Source of the DNA: Geobacter sp.
GTDB taxonomy: Bacteria; Desulfobacterota; Desulfuromonadia; Geobacterales; DSM-12255
NCBI GenBank assembly: GCA_009684525.1
Contig: WKKR01000003.1
Coordinates: 248,001-312,000 of the forward strand
Reading direction: 5' to 3'
DNA: 64,000 nt
In this document: positions 42,887-53,026 of the stretch, piece by piece
Layout of the letters: each line of letters begins with the position of its first letter
Numbering within the stretch: the stretch's first letter is position 1
Position numbers and translations under genes: made by a program
The notes under the pieces: model-generated
What the model saw: only the letters and a program-made list of their open reading frames with translations
What the model was told of the DNA's origin: nothing
The model's database searches: none

Positions 42887-43978
42887 ATGGAACAGCTCAG
42901 GGACACACCGCTTATCGACCGACACCAGGGGCTTCATGCGCTGATTGCCCCCTTTGGCGGCTGGAACATGCCGATCCAGTACGAAGGGATCATCGCCGAA
43001 CACCGTTGGTGCCGGGAACAGGCTGCCCTGTTCGACATCTGCCACATGGGGGAGTTCCTCTACCGGGGCGACCTGGTTGCCGGCGGTCTGGAAGGGGTCT
43101 TCACCTTTTCCGTGGCCTCCATCCCGGTGGGTCGTTCCCGCTATGGCTTTCTCCTCAACGAATCCGGCGGCATCATCGACGACCTGATCGTCTTCCGCAT
43201 TGCCGAGAACGAGGCGATGATCGTGGTCAATGCCGCCACGGCCGACAACGACTTTGCCGTGATCGGCTCACGCCTGCAGCCGGGTGCGGACTTTACCAAT
43301 ATCTCCGCCGCAACCGGCAAGCTCGACCTGCAGGGGCCGCTCGCCCGCGAGGTCATGCTCCGGTTTTTCCCCGCCGAGGTCGGCGCCCTTCCCTATTTCA
43401 AGTTCATGAAGACCACCATCCTCGGCTGCGAGGCGATCGTCAGCCGGACCGGCTACACCGGCGAGCTGGGGTACGAGGTCTTCCTGCCTGCGACCAAGGT
43501 TGTGGAGCTGTGGGACCTCTTCTGCACTGACCCGCGGGTCAAGGCCGCAGGCCTGGGGGCACGTGACCTGCTCCGCCTGGAGGTCGGCTACAGCCTCTAC
43601 GGCAACGACCTGGACGAGACCATCACTCCCCTTGAGGCGGGGCTGGAGGCCTTTGTCAACTTCGACAAGGAGTTCGTCGGCAAGGATGCCCTGCTCAAGC
43701 AGCGGGCCGCCGGCCTCAACCGGGTGAAGATCGCGTTCAAGGTCGGTTCGCGCCGTTCCCCCCGCCACCATTACTCCGTCTGCGCCGGCGACGAGGCCGT
43801 GGGCACCGTCACCAGCGGTGCCTTTTCCCCCATGCTCGGCTGCGGCATCGGCCTGGCGCTGGTCGATCCGAAGGGCGCGGCCATCGGCAGCGAGCTGACC
43901 GTCCGCCACGAAAACGTGACCATGTCGGCATCGGTCTGCGAACTTCCCTTCTACAGCGGGGGCTCGCTCAGGGCCTGA
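42887..43978 (+). CDS. gcvT: Glycine cleavage system T protein
   Basis: Aminomethyltransferase that moves the methylene group of lipoyl-bound aminomethyl to tetrahydrofolate, releasing ammonia. The 363-residue protein has family motifs: FGGWNMPIQY near the N-terminus, FDICHMGEF, the folate-site GYTGELGYEVF and LRLEVGYSLYGND. First gene of gcvT-H-PA-PB-lipM-lipA. GAGGGGG precedes the start. No glycine riboswitch is visible in the 70 bases between the terminator and ATG. Confidence 0.97.
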   Translation: MEQLRDTPLIDRHQGLHALIAPFGGWNMPIQYEGIIAEHRWCREQAALFDICHMGEFLYRGDLVAGGLEGVFTFSVASIPVGRSRYGFLLNESGGIIDDLIVFRIAENEAMIVVNAATADNDFAVIGSRLQPGADFTNISAATGKLDLQGPLAREVMLRFFPAEVGALPYFKFMKTTILGCEAIVSRTGYTGELGYEVFLPATKVVELWDLFCTDPRVKAAGLGARDLLRLEVGYSLYGNDLDETITPLEAGLEAFVNFDKEFVGKDALLKQRAAGLNRVKIAFKVGSRRSPRHHYSVCAGDEAVGTVTSGAFSPMLGCGIGLALVDPKGAAIGSELTVRHENVTMSASVCELPFYSGGSLRA

Positions 43979-44085
43979 CAGCTTTGTCCTGCGCGGCCGC
44001 GATTCCGAGAGACAGCCGACGCTTTCCGCCCGCCCGGGTCACTGTTTCATGAGAATATCCATCCCATTTTTCAAGGAGATACGGC

Positions 44086-44457
44086 ATGGCGATCTATTAC
44101 ACGAAAGAGCATGAGTGGGTAAAGGTTGAAGGGAACGTAGCCACGGTCGGGATCACCGACTTCGCCGCCCACCAACTGGGAGATATCACCTTTGTGGAGC
44201 TGCCCAAGACGGGGAAGAGCGTCAAGCAGTTCGAGGTCCTCTGTGCCATCGAGTCGGTCAAGGCTGCCAGTGACATCTATGCCCCGCTGTCGGGCAAGGT
44301 AATGTCGGTCAACGAGGCCCTGGAAAACACCCCGGAGATCGTCAATGAGTCGGCCGAAGAGGCCGCCTGGATGGCCTGCCTGGAGATGGCCGATCCCGTC
44401 GAAGTGGGTAAGCTGATGACCCGCGACCAGTACGACGAATATCTGAAGGGGCTGTAG
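44086..44457 (+). CDS. gcvH: Glycine cleavage system H protein
   Basis: Lipoyl carrier of 123 residues that shuttles the aminomethyl group between P, T and L proteins. The lipoylated lysine lies in ESVKAASD (about K59), with the typical EHEWV start and GDITFVELP strand. AAGGAG precedes the ATG. Its lipoylation enzymes are at the end of the operon. Confidence 0.97.
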   Translation: MAIYYTKEHEWVKVEGNVATVGITDFAAHQLGDITFVELPKTGKSVKQFEVLCAIESVKAASDIYAPLSGKVMSVNEALENTPEIVNESAEEAAWMACLEMADPVEVGKLMTRDQYDEYLKGL

Positions 44458-44496
44458 GGGCCAAAGAATCATGAAATGTGAAAAGGGAGGGCTCCC

Positions 44497-45834
44497 ATGA
44501 GCTTTACGCCGCATACGCCTGGTGAAATACGGGAGATGCTGGACGCTATCGGCGTCGGCAGCATCCGGGAGCTGTTCGGGCCGATTACGCAGGAACTCCG
44601 GGCGAAATCGTTCGATCTTCCCGCCGGCATGTCCGAATTCGAGATGCTCGACCGGATAAAGGGGCTGGCCGCTGACAATGGCTGCGAGCTGCTGACGTTC
44701 ATCGGCGGCGGTTTCTACGACCACCTGATTCCGGCGGTGGTGGATCACCTGGCCGGCAGGTCCGAGTTCTATACCGCCTACACGCCCTACCAGCCCGAAT
44801 GCTCCCAGGGGAGCCTGCAGGCCCTGTTCGAATACCAGACCGCCATCTGCCGGCTGACCGGCATGGATGTCTCCAATGCCTCCCTTTACGACGGCGGCAC
44901 CGCCCTGGCCGAGGCGGCCATGATGGCGCTGCGGGTCACCGGCCGCTCGCGGATCGTCGTGGACGGGGCAATGAACCCGTTCCACCGGTCGGTGGTAAAG
45001 ACCTACCTGGCCAACCTGTCGGTGGATATCGTCGAACTCCCGCCGGTGGACGGGCTGCTCGACCGGACGGCCCTGAAGGCCGAGCTCGACGACCGCTGCG
45101 CCGCGGTGCTGGTGCAGAATCCGACGGCCTTTGGCTGCGTCGCCGATTACGGCGATGTCGCCGACGCGGTGCATGCCTGCGGCGCGCTGCTGGTCGCCAG
45201 CGTCTACCCCATCGCCCTGGGGATGCTGAAGAGCCCTGCCGAGATGGGGGTCGACATCGCAGTGGGTGACGGGCAGAGCCTGGGGAACCATCTCTCCTTC
45301 GGCGGACCGGCCTTCGGCTTCATCGCCGCGAAGAAGCAGTACATCAGGAACCTGCCGGGCAGGATCGTGGGGGAGACCGTCGACAAGGAAGGCAGGCGTG
45401 GATTCGTCCTGACGCTGCAGGCCCGCGAACAGCACATCAAGCGCCACAAGGCCACCTCCAACATCTGCAGCAACCAGAGCCTCTGCGCCCTGCGCGGGCT
45501 GATCTTCCTGGCCGGCATCGGCCGGGAGGGGCTGCAGGAGCTTGCCCGCCTCAACCGGGACAAGGCCGAGTATGCCAAGGGGCTCCTCGCCGGGGTCAAG
45601 GGGGTAGCGGTCCTTTCCAGTGCTCCGACCTTCAATGAATTCACCATCGCGCTCCCCAAGCCTGCCGACGAGGTGGTTGCAGCGCTTCTGGAGCGTGGCA
45701 TCGCCGCGGGCATCCCGCTGGGGCAGTACTACCAGGGGGCGGAAAACTGCCTGGTGGTGACGGTGACTGAAAAACGGACCAGGGCCGAGATCGAGCGCCT
45801 GGTCGCGGAGCTGGAGGGGGTACTATGGAACTGA
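44497..45834 (+). CDS. gcvPA: Glycine dehydrogenase (decarboxylating) subunit 1
   Basis: N-terminal half of the split P protein, 445 residues, as in many anaerobes. It shows [39 protein letters not shown] and [12 protein letters not shown], which contact the substrate and the partner subunit. With GcvPB it decarboxylates glycine and loads aminomethyl onto GcvH. AAAGGGAGG precedes the start, and its stop overlaps gcvPB by 10 bp. Confidence 0.97.
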   Translation: MSFTPHTPGEIREMLDAIGVGSIRELFGPITQELRAKSFDLPAGMSEFEMLDRIKGLAADNGCELLTFIGGGFYDHLIPAVVDHLAGRSEFYTAYTPYQPECSQGSLQALFEYQTAICRLTGMDVSNASLYDGGTALAEAAMMALRVTGRSRIVVDGAMNPFHRSVVKTYLANLSVDIVELPPVDGLLDRTALKAELDDRCAAVLVQNPTAFGCVADYGDVADAVHACGALLVASVYPIALGMLKSPAEMGVDIAVGDGQSLGNHLSFGGPAFGFIAAKKQYIRNLPGRIVGETVDKEGRRGFVLTLQAREQHIKRHKATSNICSNQSLCALRGLIFLAGIGREGLQELARLNRDKAEYAKGLLAGVKGVAVLSSAPTFNEFTIALPKPADEVVAALLERGIAAGIPLGQYYQGAENCLVVTVTEKRTRAEIERLVAELEGVLWN

Positions 45835-47270
45835 TCTACGAAAAATCGGTTGCAGGGCGGCGCGGGGTGCGCCTGCCGGCCAGCGACGTCCCCCGGGCTG
45901 CGGAGCTGCTGCCGCAGTACCTGCGCAGTGCCGATACCACCCTTCCCGAGCTCTCCGAGCTGGACGTGGTGCGCCACTTCACCCAGCTGTCGCGACGCAA
46001 CATCGGGGTGGACTCGACTTTCTACCCGCTCGGCTCCTGCACCATGAAATACAACGCCAAGGCCCTGGAAGAGGCGGCCCGGCTCTTTGCCCCGTTCCAT
46101 CCGGTCACGCCCCTGCTTCCCGGCGGCGAACTGCATGCCCAGGGGGGGCTGGCCATGCTCCACCAGATGGGCGGGTTTCTGGCCGAGATCACCGGCATGG
46201 ACGAGGTCACCTGCCAGCCGCTGGCCGGTGCCCATGGCGAGATGACCGGCATCATGCTGATCGCCGCCTATCACAAGGCCAAGGGGAACCGGAAGAAATA
46301 CGTCATCGTCCCCGACTCCTCCCACGGCACCAACCCGGCATCGGCAGCCATGGTCGGTTACGAGATCATCACCATCCCCACGGCCCCCTACGGCGACATG
46401 GACCTTGATGCCTTCAGGGCCGCCCTCACCGACGAGGTGGCAGCGGTGATGATGACCTGCCCCAACACCCTGGGACTGTTCAACCCCCATATCAAGGAGA
46501 TCTGCGACCTGGCCCATGCCAAAGGCGCGCTGGTCTACTACGACGGCGCCAACCTGAACGCCATCCTCGGGCAGGTCCGTCCCGGCGACGTCGGCTTCGA
46601 CGTGGTCCATGTCAACCTGCACAAGACCTTCGGCACCCCCCATGGCAGTGGCGGGCCGGGGAGCGGGCCGGTAGGGGTGAAGAAGGAGCTGATCCCCTTC
46701 CTGCCGGTGCCGCGCGTGGTGAAAGGGGCCGACAACCGCTTCACGCTCATGACCGACGCACCGCAGAGCATCGGCCGGACCGCCAACTATTTCGGCAACT
46801 TTGGCGTCATGGCCAAGGCCTACGCCTATATCCTGATGCTGGGCCGGGAAGGGCTGATCGAGGTGAGTGAACTGGCGGTCCTGAACGCCAACTACGTCAT
46901 GAGCCAGCTGAAAGACCTCTATGAACTCCCCTACGACCAGACCTGCATGCACGAATGCGTCTTCTCGGCCAGCCGCCAGCTGGAGCACGACGTCCACGCC
47001 ATCGACATCGCCAAGTTCCTCATCGACAAGGGGTACCATCCCCCCACGGTCTACTTCCCGCTCATCGTCAAAGAGGCGATCATGATCGAGCCGACCGAGA
47101 CCGAGTCGAAGGAGACCCTCGACACCTTCATCGCGGTGATGCGCGAGGCCGCTCTGCTGGCGGAAACCGATCCCGAAGCGCTGAAAAAGGCCCCGATCAC
47201 CACGCCGGTCGGCCGTCTGGACGAAACCAAGGCTGCCCGCGAGCAGAACGTCTGCTATTTTGGATGTTAG
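45825..47270 (+). CDS. gcvPB: Glycine dehydrogenase (decarboxylating) subunit 2
   Basis: PLP-bearing half of the P protein, 481 residues. The cofactor lysine (about K267) lies in [16 protein letters not shown], with [11 protein letters not shown] and the [10 protein letters not shown] segment. Its start is inside the end of gcvPA, so translation is coupled and the two subunits are made together. The lipM/lplA start lies within its last codons. Confidence 0.97.
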   Translation: MELIYEKSVAGRRGVRLPASDVPRAAELLPQYLRSADTTLPELSELDVVRHFTQLSRRNIGVDSTFYPLGSCTMKYNAKALEEAARLFAPFHPVTPLLPGGELHAQGGLAMLHQMGGFLAEITGMDEVTCQPLAGAHGEMTGIMLIAAYHKAKGNRKKYVIVPDSSHGTNPASAAMVGYEIITIPTAPYGDMDLDAFRAALTDEVAAVMMTCPNTLGLFNPHIKEICDLAHAKGALVYYDGANLNAILGQVRPGDVGFDVVHVNLHKTFGTPHGSGGPGSGPVGVKKELIPFLPVPRVVKGADNRFTLMTDAPQSIGRTANYFGNFGVMAKAYAYILMLGREGLIEVSELAVLNANYVMSQLKDLYELPYDQTCMHECVFSASRQLEHDVHAIDIAKFLIDKGYHPPTVYFPLIVKEAIMIEPTETESKETLDTFIAVMREAALLAETDPEALKKAPITTPVGRLDETKAAREQNVCYFGC

Positions 47271-48073
47271 CAACACCCTGGCGCCTCATCCGGAGCGGCC
47301 GCCTGCCCGGGCCGCGCAACATGGCCATCGACGAGGCGCTCCTCACCTGCTTTGACCCGCATTGCTCGACGCCGGTGCTCCGCCTCTACGGATGGAGTCC
47401 ACCGGCGTTGTCCGTGGGGCGCTTCCAGGATGCCGCCACCATCGACCTGGGCCGCTGTCGGGAGCTGGGGGTGCCGGTGGTCAGGCGGGTCACCGGCGGC
47501 GGCGCCATCTATCACGCCGAAGAGCTCACCTACGGCATCGTCTGCGCCCCGCACCATCTCCCCCCTGCCGCCACCATCAAGGAAACGTTCCGGGTGCTGA
47601 CCGGCTTCCTGCTCGGCTTCTATCGCGGGCTCGGTCTGTCGGCCCGCTATGCCGTGGAGAGCGCCCCGCCAGGGGCGAGGCTGGGGGAGCGGACCCCGTT
47701 CTGTTTTGCCGGGCAAGAGAGCTACGATATCCTGGTTCAGGGGAAAAAGATCGGCGGCAATGCCCAGCGTCGGCGGAAGGAGGTCATCTTTCAGCATGGC
47801 TCCATCCCGCTCGCCGACTCCCTTGCCACGGCGATGCAGCTGGTGCGGGAGCATCCCGCCGGGCTTGCCGCAATGGTGACCGACCTCGGCCGCCTGGGGG
47901 TGACCGCTGCGCCGGAAGAGCTGGAAGCGCGGCTTGCAGAGGCATTCGCCGTAAACCTCGGCGTGGAGCTGGTAAGCGACGCCCTGACCGCGGAGGAGGC
48001 GGCCCGTGCCGAGGCGCTGGCTGGGGGAAAATACGGCAGCGACGACTGGAACCTGCGGGGGGAAGAGCCATGA
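47264..48073 (+). CDS. LipM/LplA-family octanoyl or lipoyl transferase
   Basis: A 269-residue BPL/LplA/LipB-fold enzyme that attaches octanoate or lipoate to GcvH and dehydrogenase domains. The RRVTGGGAIYHAEELTYGI block and the VQGKKIGGNAQRR loop are typical. A Cys in PFCFAGQESYDI (C147) matches the nucleophile position of octanoyltransferase LipM, which favours transfer from octanoyl-ACP over ATP-dependent ligation, but LplA activity cannot be excluded. The ATG lies in the last codons of gcvPB, and its own stop overlaps lipA (ATGA). The operon can thus make, load and use lipoyl-GcvH. Confidence 0.85.
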   Translation: MLATPWRLIRSGRLPGPRNMAIDEALLTCFDPHCSTPVLRLYGWSPPALSVGRFQDAATIDLGRCRELGVPVVRRVTGGGAIYHAEELTYGIVCAPHHLPPAATIKETFRVLTGFLLGFYRGLGLSARYAVESAPPGARLGERTPFCFAGQESYDILVQGKKIGGNAQRRRKEVIFQHGSIPLADSLATAMQLVREHPAGLAAMVTDLGRLGVTAAPEELEARLAEAFAVNLGVELVSDALTAEEAARAEALAGGKYGSDDWNLRGEEP

Positions 48074-48918
48074 AGATTGTCAGGAAGCCGGAGTGGCTGC
48101 AGAAGCGGGTGAGCCCCTCGGCACATGCCGAGATGGAGCGGCTGCTGGGGGATTTCCGCCTCCATACCGTCTGCCAGGAGGCGCTCTGCCCCAATATCTC
48201 CGAGTGCTTCCGCCAGCAACAGGCGACCTTTCTCATCATGGGGAAGGCCTGCACCCGGCACTGCAGCTTCTGCAACGTCACCAAGGAGCTGCCGCTGCCG
48301 CTCGACCCCGGCGAGCCGGAGCGGGTGGCAGCCGCCATCGTCCGGCTGGGGCTGCGCCACGTGGTGATCACCAGCCCGACCCGCGACGATCTGGCCGATG
48401 GCGGCGCCGCCGCCTTTGCCTCCACCGTGGCGGCGATCCGCCGGGCAGCGCCAGAGGTGCGGATCGAGCTCTTAGTCCCCGATTTCCGGGGGCTTCGGGA
48501 GTCGATAGCCCTGGTTATGGCTGTTGGTCCCGACATCTTCGGCCACAACCTGGAGACCGTGCCGCGTCTCTATGCCATCCGCGAAGGGGCCGACTATTGC
48601 CGCTCCCTGGCGGTGCTGGCAGCGGCGCACGAGCTCGCGCCGGCCATCCCGACCAAGTCGGGGATCATGCTCGGCCTGGGGGAGACCCTGGACGAGGTGC
48701 GGCAGGTCCTTGCCGACCTGCGCGCAGCCGGCTGTTCCTATCTCAGTCTCGGCCAGTACCTGGCGCCGAGCCGCAGCCACCACCCGGTGGCCGAATTCAT
48801 TCCCCCCGAGACCTTCGACGCCCTCAAGGCAGAAGCGCTCCGACTCGGCTTCGCCCACGTGGAAAGCGGCCCGTACGTCAGAAGCTCCTACCATGCGGAG
48901 CAGTATCTGCCGGAATAA
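48070..48918 (+). CDS. lipA: Lipoyl synthase
   Basis: Radical SAM enzyme that inserts two sulfurs into protein-bound octanoyl groups. The 282-residue protein holds the auxiliary-cluster cysteines C35, C40 and C46 (VCQEALCPNISEC), the radical SAM triad C61, C65, C68 (ACTRHCSFC) and the C-terminal RSSYHAE with the Ser cluster ligand. It closes the gcv operon. From codon 44 to 49 bases beyond its stop, the sequence is repeated at 54555-55323, where the copy lacks the first part. Confidence 0.97.
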   Translation: MKIVRKPEWLQKRVSPSAHAEMERLLGDFRLHTVCQEALCPNISECFRQQQATFLIMGKACTRHCSFCNVTKELPLPLDPGEPERVAAAIVRLGLRHVVITSPTRDDLADGGAAAFASTVAAIRRAAPEVRIELLVPDFRGLRESIALVMAVGPDIFGHNLETVPRLYAIREGADYCRSLAVLAAAHELAPAIPTKSGIMLGLGETLDEVRQVLADLRAAGCSYLSLGQYLAPSRSHHPVAEFIPPETFDALKAEALRLGFAHVESGPYVRSSYHAEQYLPE

Positions 48919-48967
48919 CGGCGGCATGGCCCGGCTTCCCGAGGAATCTGACTTTTTCCGGGCAACG
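48200..48967 (+). repeat. Direct repeat, left copy (lipA 3' part and flank)
   Basis: About 768 bp, similar by eye at roughly 94 percent to 54555-55323. It begins at the Glu-Cys-Phe codons of lipA and ends in the shared sequence TTTTTCCGGGCAACG. The two copies bracket the accessory island. Confidence 0.9.
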
Positions 48968-49248
48968 GTTTGAGAAAACACCAAACAGATCTGGCCTCCT
49001 CCCGGCATTCCCTTTGAATTGGCCAGCGCGTTGTCCCTTCGCGCCTGACTTGGGTTTTGGGTGATAAGGCTCATGCTTGTTGAGACTATCGGGCAGTCAC
49101 GAATAAGACTAAAAACGTACTACTAATCATCAGTGAGGGGTGTAAAAAAGATTTACATGTAAAGATATTTTACAGTGTAAAATTATTTAACACGCTGAAT
49201 TAATTGGATAAATTGACTTGTATTTTGCTGGCGGATGCATATAGTTGA
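48968..49248. other. Left edge of the island, AT-rich with palindromes
   Basis: No gene found. The composition turns AT-rich after 49080. TTTACATGTAAA (49152-49163) and TTTTACAGTGTAAAA (49168-49182) are perfect palindromes a few bases apart, preceded by another TGTAAAA at 49141, like a regulator's operators. No regulator gene is adjacent. Confidence 0.4.
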
Positions 49249-50898
49249 GAGCGTGCAGATTGTTTTCACATTGTTATTGCCATTATCACCGACCCGGCTG
49301 GCAAGGACTACACCTTCAGTTACAGTGGCAACTATCTCGTTGCCGTCACCTGGCCCGATAACAGCAGTTGGCAGTATACCATCACCTACCAGTATGACAC
49401 CCTTGGCAACCGCACGAAAATGACCCTCCAGCCCGGCACCGCCGACGAGCGGGTCTTCACCTACGCCTACGACAGCGCTGGCCGCCCCACCGCCATCGGC
49501 TCCATCTCCGGCATCTTCACCTACGGCTACGACACGAACGGCCGACGGACCAGCCTCGCCTATCCCAGCGGCATCACCACTGCCTATGTTTACGACGATG
49601 CCGGCCGGCTCACCAGCCTGAGCCATCGCACAGCGGGCACGACCATCGCCAGTTTCACCTACAGCCACGACAACGTTGGCAACCGGACCGGCAAGACCTT
49701 CACCGAGGCCGAGCAGTACCTCTACGACAGCATCTACCGCCTGCTTACCGTCACCGCGGCCAGGCCCGAGACCTTCAGCTACGACGCCGTTGGCAACCGC
49801 CAGGCCGGCCCCGGCGCCAAGGATACCGGCTACCTGCACGATGCGGCCAACCGGATGACCAAAGGACGCAAGCTCACCTATGGCTACGACAACAACGGCA
49901 ACCAGACCGAGAAAATTGTCCCCAGTGCCGCCACCGGCTGGAGCCAGAGCTGGGACTTTGAGAATCGATTGATCAAGGTCGAGAAAGGGACCGCCACCGA
50001 CAAGCGGACCGTCACCTTCGCGTACGACCCGCAGGGGAGAAGGATCGAGAAGAAGGTAGAGACCCTGGCAAACGGGTCAACCAGCACCGAAACCTACGCC
50101 TACGTCTACGACGGCGACAACATCCTCCTGGAGATCCAGACCAGCCCCGGCGGCGCAACGGAAAAGACCGTCTACACCCATGGCGCGGGCGTAGATGAGC
50201 ACCTGGCCCTGGAGCGAAACGGCAGCAGCTACTTCTACCACGCCGACGGCCTGGGAAGCATCGTCAGCATCACCGACCGGAACAAGGCAGTCGTGCAGAG
50301 CTACGAGTACGACAGCTACGGGATGGTGAAGCCGAGCACCAGCTTCCGCAATAGCTACACCTACACGGGAAGAGAGTGGGATAAGGAGACGGGGCTGTAT
50401 TACTACCGGGCGAGGTACTATGACCCGATGGAAGGGAGGTTTGTTAGCCGCGATCCGATAGGCTTCGCCGGTGGTATAAACTTATATTCTTACGTTGATA
50501 GTGTCGGAAAACCTCCTGTCCCTCAAACAAACTTGTATCAATACACGGAAAACAACCCCGTAAATGGAACCGACCCGTTGGGCTTGTTTACAGTTTCAGA
50601 AGTGCCATCTTTGATAAAAGCAGGAACCGATAAATTATTTCAGAAATTGCCACAAATGGCTTTTAGAAGCGCATTAGGTAGACTTTTGCATGGCCCAGCT
50701 TCCGTTTTTAGTTTTTTTGCTTTTCCAGACACTTTTGCAAGTCCTTTACAAGAAGACCCCAGATACAGAGACTTATTCCCGAACGTTTATGGGGAGCCTG
50801 GCAATTCTCCTGATAGATTTGGATTGCAATACGACCCAAAATCCGGACTATACCTGAATAAACCGGTTACTGAATTGCGAAATTGTAGGGGGAATTAG
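49249..50898 (+). pseudogene. 5'-truncated Rhs/YD-repeat protein with AT-rich tip
   Basis: Rhs proteins are large secreted or surface polymorphic toxins. Here YD-repeat coding starts abruptly near 49285 (TDPAGKDYTFSYSG) without start codon or ribosome site; the first ATG (49420) is internal. Many YD repeats (TYGYDNNGN, FAYDPQGRR) lead to the RHS core LYYYRARYYDPMEGRFVSRDPIGF. Around 50470 GC content falls sharply. The core end is doubled: NLYSYV is followed by NLYQYTENNPVNGTDPLGL, as if two core ends had recombined at NLYxY. The last 100 residues are a unique tip, the usual toxin position, of unknown activity. Confidence 0.8.
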
Positions 50899-50900
50899 TT

Positions 50901-51158
50901 ATGTTTTTCGGTATCGTTGACAGAATTTGTGCCTGGCTTATTTATGTAGAGTCCTTTGCCTTGCCGATAATGTTGATGTATTACATATCATCATTCCAAA
51001 CTGCAAATTGGATAATTGGATTTATTGTTGGCGCTATTTTCGCGTGGTGGTTTCAAGGTAAGTTATTACAACAATCCAGAATTTGGATATACAGTACGAC
51101 AATTGCATTATCAATAATGACAGTAACAATAATATTTATGCTATCACACAACTTATAA
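50901..51158 (+). CDS. Small membrane protein, possible immunity protein
   Basis: An 85-residue AT-rich gene starting two bases after the Rhs stop; GGGGG lies about ten bases before the ATG. Three hydrophobic helices are predicted (around 12-32, 36-50, 60-80). Position directly after an Rhs tip is where immunity proteins are encoded. No family recognised. Confidence 0.55.
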   Translation: MFFGIVDRICAWLIYVESFALPIMLMYYISSFQTANWIIGFIVGAIFAWWFQGKLLQQSRIWIYSTTIALSIMTVTIIFMLSHNL

Positions 51159-51227
51159 TGTGTTTATGTTGCAATATATATTTATGGTATAATTAGCATA
51201 TCTTATCGGTTATTTGTATGTGACGAT

Positions 51228-52829
51228 ATGCTAATAAATAATAGTTGTCAAAAAAGCTTCTTTGATGCGAACTATGTCTGTGAACGACTAATTCCAAAAG
51301 ACAGTTTTTATCGTAAGTTCAAAGAAATTGTCTGGCCGCTCATAGAAGACGAGCAGTTTGAGAGCATGTATTGCAAGAACAATGGCCGACCGCCCATCTC
51401 ACCGGCCCTTATTGCAATGGCAACCATCCTCCAGCATTACCGTGATCTGTCGGACCGGGAGATGGAGAGAGCGTGCATGTTCGACATTGAAATCAAGTAT
51501 GCCCTTGGTTTGCAGCTTGATGAACGCCCGTTCGACCATTCGTCGTTGGGCGATTTCAGAAAACGGCTCCTTGAAAACGGTAAAGAGAAAGAAACCTTCG
51601 ACCGAATACTGGCCCACCTCGTCAACTCCGGTTTGATACGGAAGGACGAATTTCAGCGTATCGATGCCACCCATGTTCTTGCCGATGTGGCAATCCCGAC
51701 CATGGTAACACTGGTTAAGAAAGGCATTTACGAAATACTGAAGCCGCTTGCAAAGCGCCATAAGGCAATAAATACCAAGTTGGCAGCGACTATCAACCTG
51801 GATGAGTACGGCAAGAAGAACGTCAACCATGATGCTCCTGGCCGGTTGGACATTGACAACCGCAAGCAAAAGCTCGTCGAAGTCGTTACCGATGCTCGCA
51901 CTCTGCTTGGCGAAGTCAGAAAAATCAAAGGCGATGAAATCCTTTCCCGCCGGGTCGACATGCTGAAGCGTATCCTCCAGGAAAATATCACCGAGGATGA
52001 ATCCGGCGCACCGAAGGAGCGGGACTATAAAGATAAGCCGCAGGACATCATAGTATCGCCGGTTGACCCGGATGCCCGCTACGGTGCCAAGTCGAACACC
52101 AAGCGTTTCACCGGTTACAAGGCGAACATCACCGAAACGGTAGAAAGCCGCTTTATCACCAACATCAAGCCCATGCGTGGTAATCGTCATGATGGCAGCA
52201 ACATGGTCGAGGCGGTAGTCGAACAAAAGCAGCATGGGTTGCAGCCAGCTAAGCTGATCGGTGACACGGCCTACGGCGATGGCATAGTTAGGCAGGATTT
52301 GCAGAAAGAGGGAATAATCGTCGTTGCCCCGATGAAAGAGAAGAACGGCAGAAGCAAGGCTGTCTACCCCAAGAGCATGTTTAATTATGACGAAGCGAAC
52401 ATGCTTTTGACCTGCCCCGCTGGAGTTACTACCAAACAAAGTTCATGGGATCGGCAAAAAGAAATCAGGATGTTCCACTTCCCCATGACCGAATGTGGCA
52501 AGTGCCCACGCAAGGCCGAATGTACCAACTCCAGGGACGGTAGGCGAACAGTTGGCATCAGCAAGGTCAACAAGGAGTTGCGGGAAGCGGAAATCTACAA
52601 CCGAACTGACCAGTTCAAAGAAGACATGAAACTCAGGCAGGCTGTCGAGGGCAAGCTGTCAGAGTTGGTCAGATACCATGGTATGCGAAGGGCGAAATAT
52701 CGGGGACTCAAGAAGGTTGGTCTGCAATGCTACTTCGCAGCCCTTGCCGTGAATATTAAGCGATGGATCAAGTTGGAACTGGAAAAGTTGAAACCCAAAA
52801 TACCGGAATCGGCAATGGTTGCCGCATAA
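51228..52829 (+). CDS. IS1182-family DDE transposase
   Basis: A 533-residue transposase, length and layout of the IS1182 group (IS4/IS5 superfamily): N-terminal DUF772-like domain (NNGRPPISPALIAMATILQHY), first acidic residue near RIDATHVLAD, a later LIGDTAYGDG, a zinc-like CPRKAEC segment and the C-terminal RYHGMRRAKYRGLKKVGLQ. It looks intact. A 9-bp inverted repeat TTAGCATAT/ATATGCTAA (51193-51201, 51226-51234) spans its start and could autoregulate it. I could not define terminal inverted repeats or target duplications, so the IS ends are uncertain. Confidence 0.88.
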   Translation: MLINNSCQKSFFDANYVCERLIPKDSFYRKFKEIVWPLIEDEQFESMYCKNNGRPPISPALIAMATILQHYRDLSDREMERACMFDIEIKYALGLQLDERPFDHSSLGDFRKRLLENGKEKETFDRILAHLVNSGLIRKDEFQRIDATHVLADVAIPTMVTLVKKGIYEILKPLAKRHKAINTKLAATINLDEYGKKNVNHDAPGRLDIDNRKQKLVEVVTDARTLLGEVRKIKGDEILSRRVDMLKRILQENITEDESGAPKERDYKDKPQDIIVSPVDPDARYGAKSNTKRFTGYKANITETVESRFITNIKPMRGNRHDGSNMVEAVVEQKQHGLQPAKLIGDTAYGDGIVRQDLQKEGIIVVAPMKEKNGRSKAVYPKSMFNYDEANMLLTCPAGVTTKQSSWDRQKEIRMFHFPMTECGKCPRKAECTNSRDGRRTVGISKVNKELREAEIYNRTDQFKEDMKLRQAVEGKLSELVRYHGMRRAKYRGLKKVGLQCYFAALAVNIKRWIKLELEKLKPKIPESAMVAA

Positions 52830-53026
52830 AGTCAAAAAACTGAGGGAAGCATCATCTTTGGATTGGTAATTTTGCCAGTTTTGTCGGCAACAAAATAGTT
52901 CTTTGAAAGATCGAAGCAGGTTTTTGCAAGGTACGCTGGGCGGGTAACTGAGTCTGATTGCTGTCGGACGAGTATCACTGACTCCGAAGAGGGGTTTTCA
53001 GACGGTCTCACGTTAAACAAAATCCC

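Noticed and set aside
52832-53020. 62-codon reverse frame after the transposase
   Set aside because: No ribosome site or recognisable similarity; probably non-coding IS or flanking sequence.
51158-53026. Defined ends for the IS1182-like element
   Set aside because: No matching terminal inverted repeats or target-site duplication could be found by eye on the two sides of the transposase gene.
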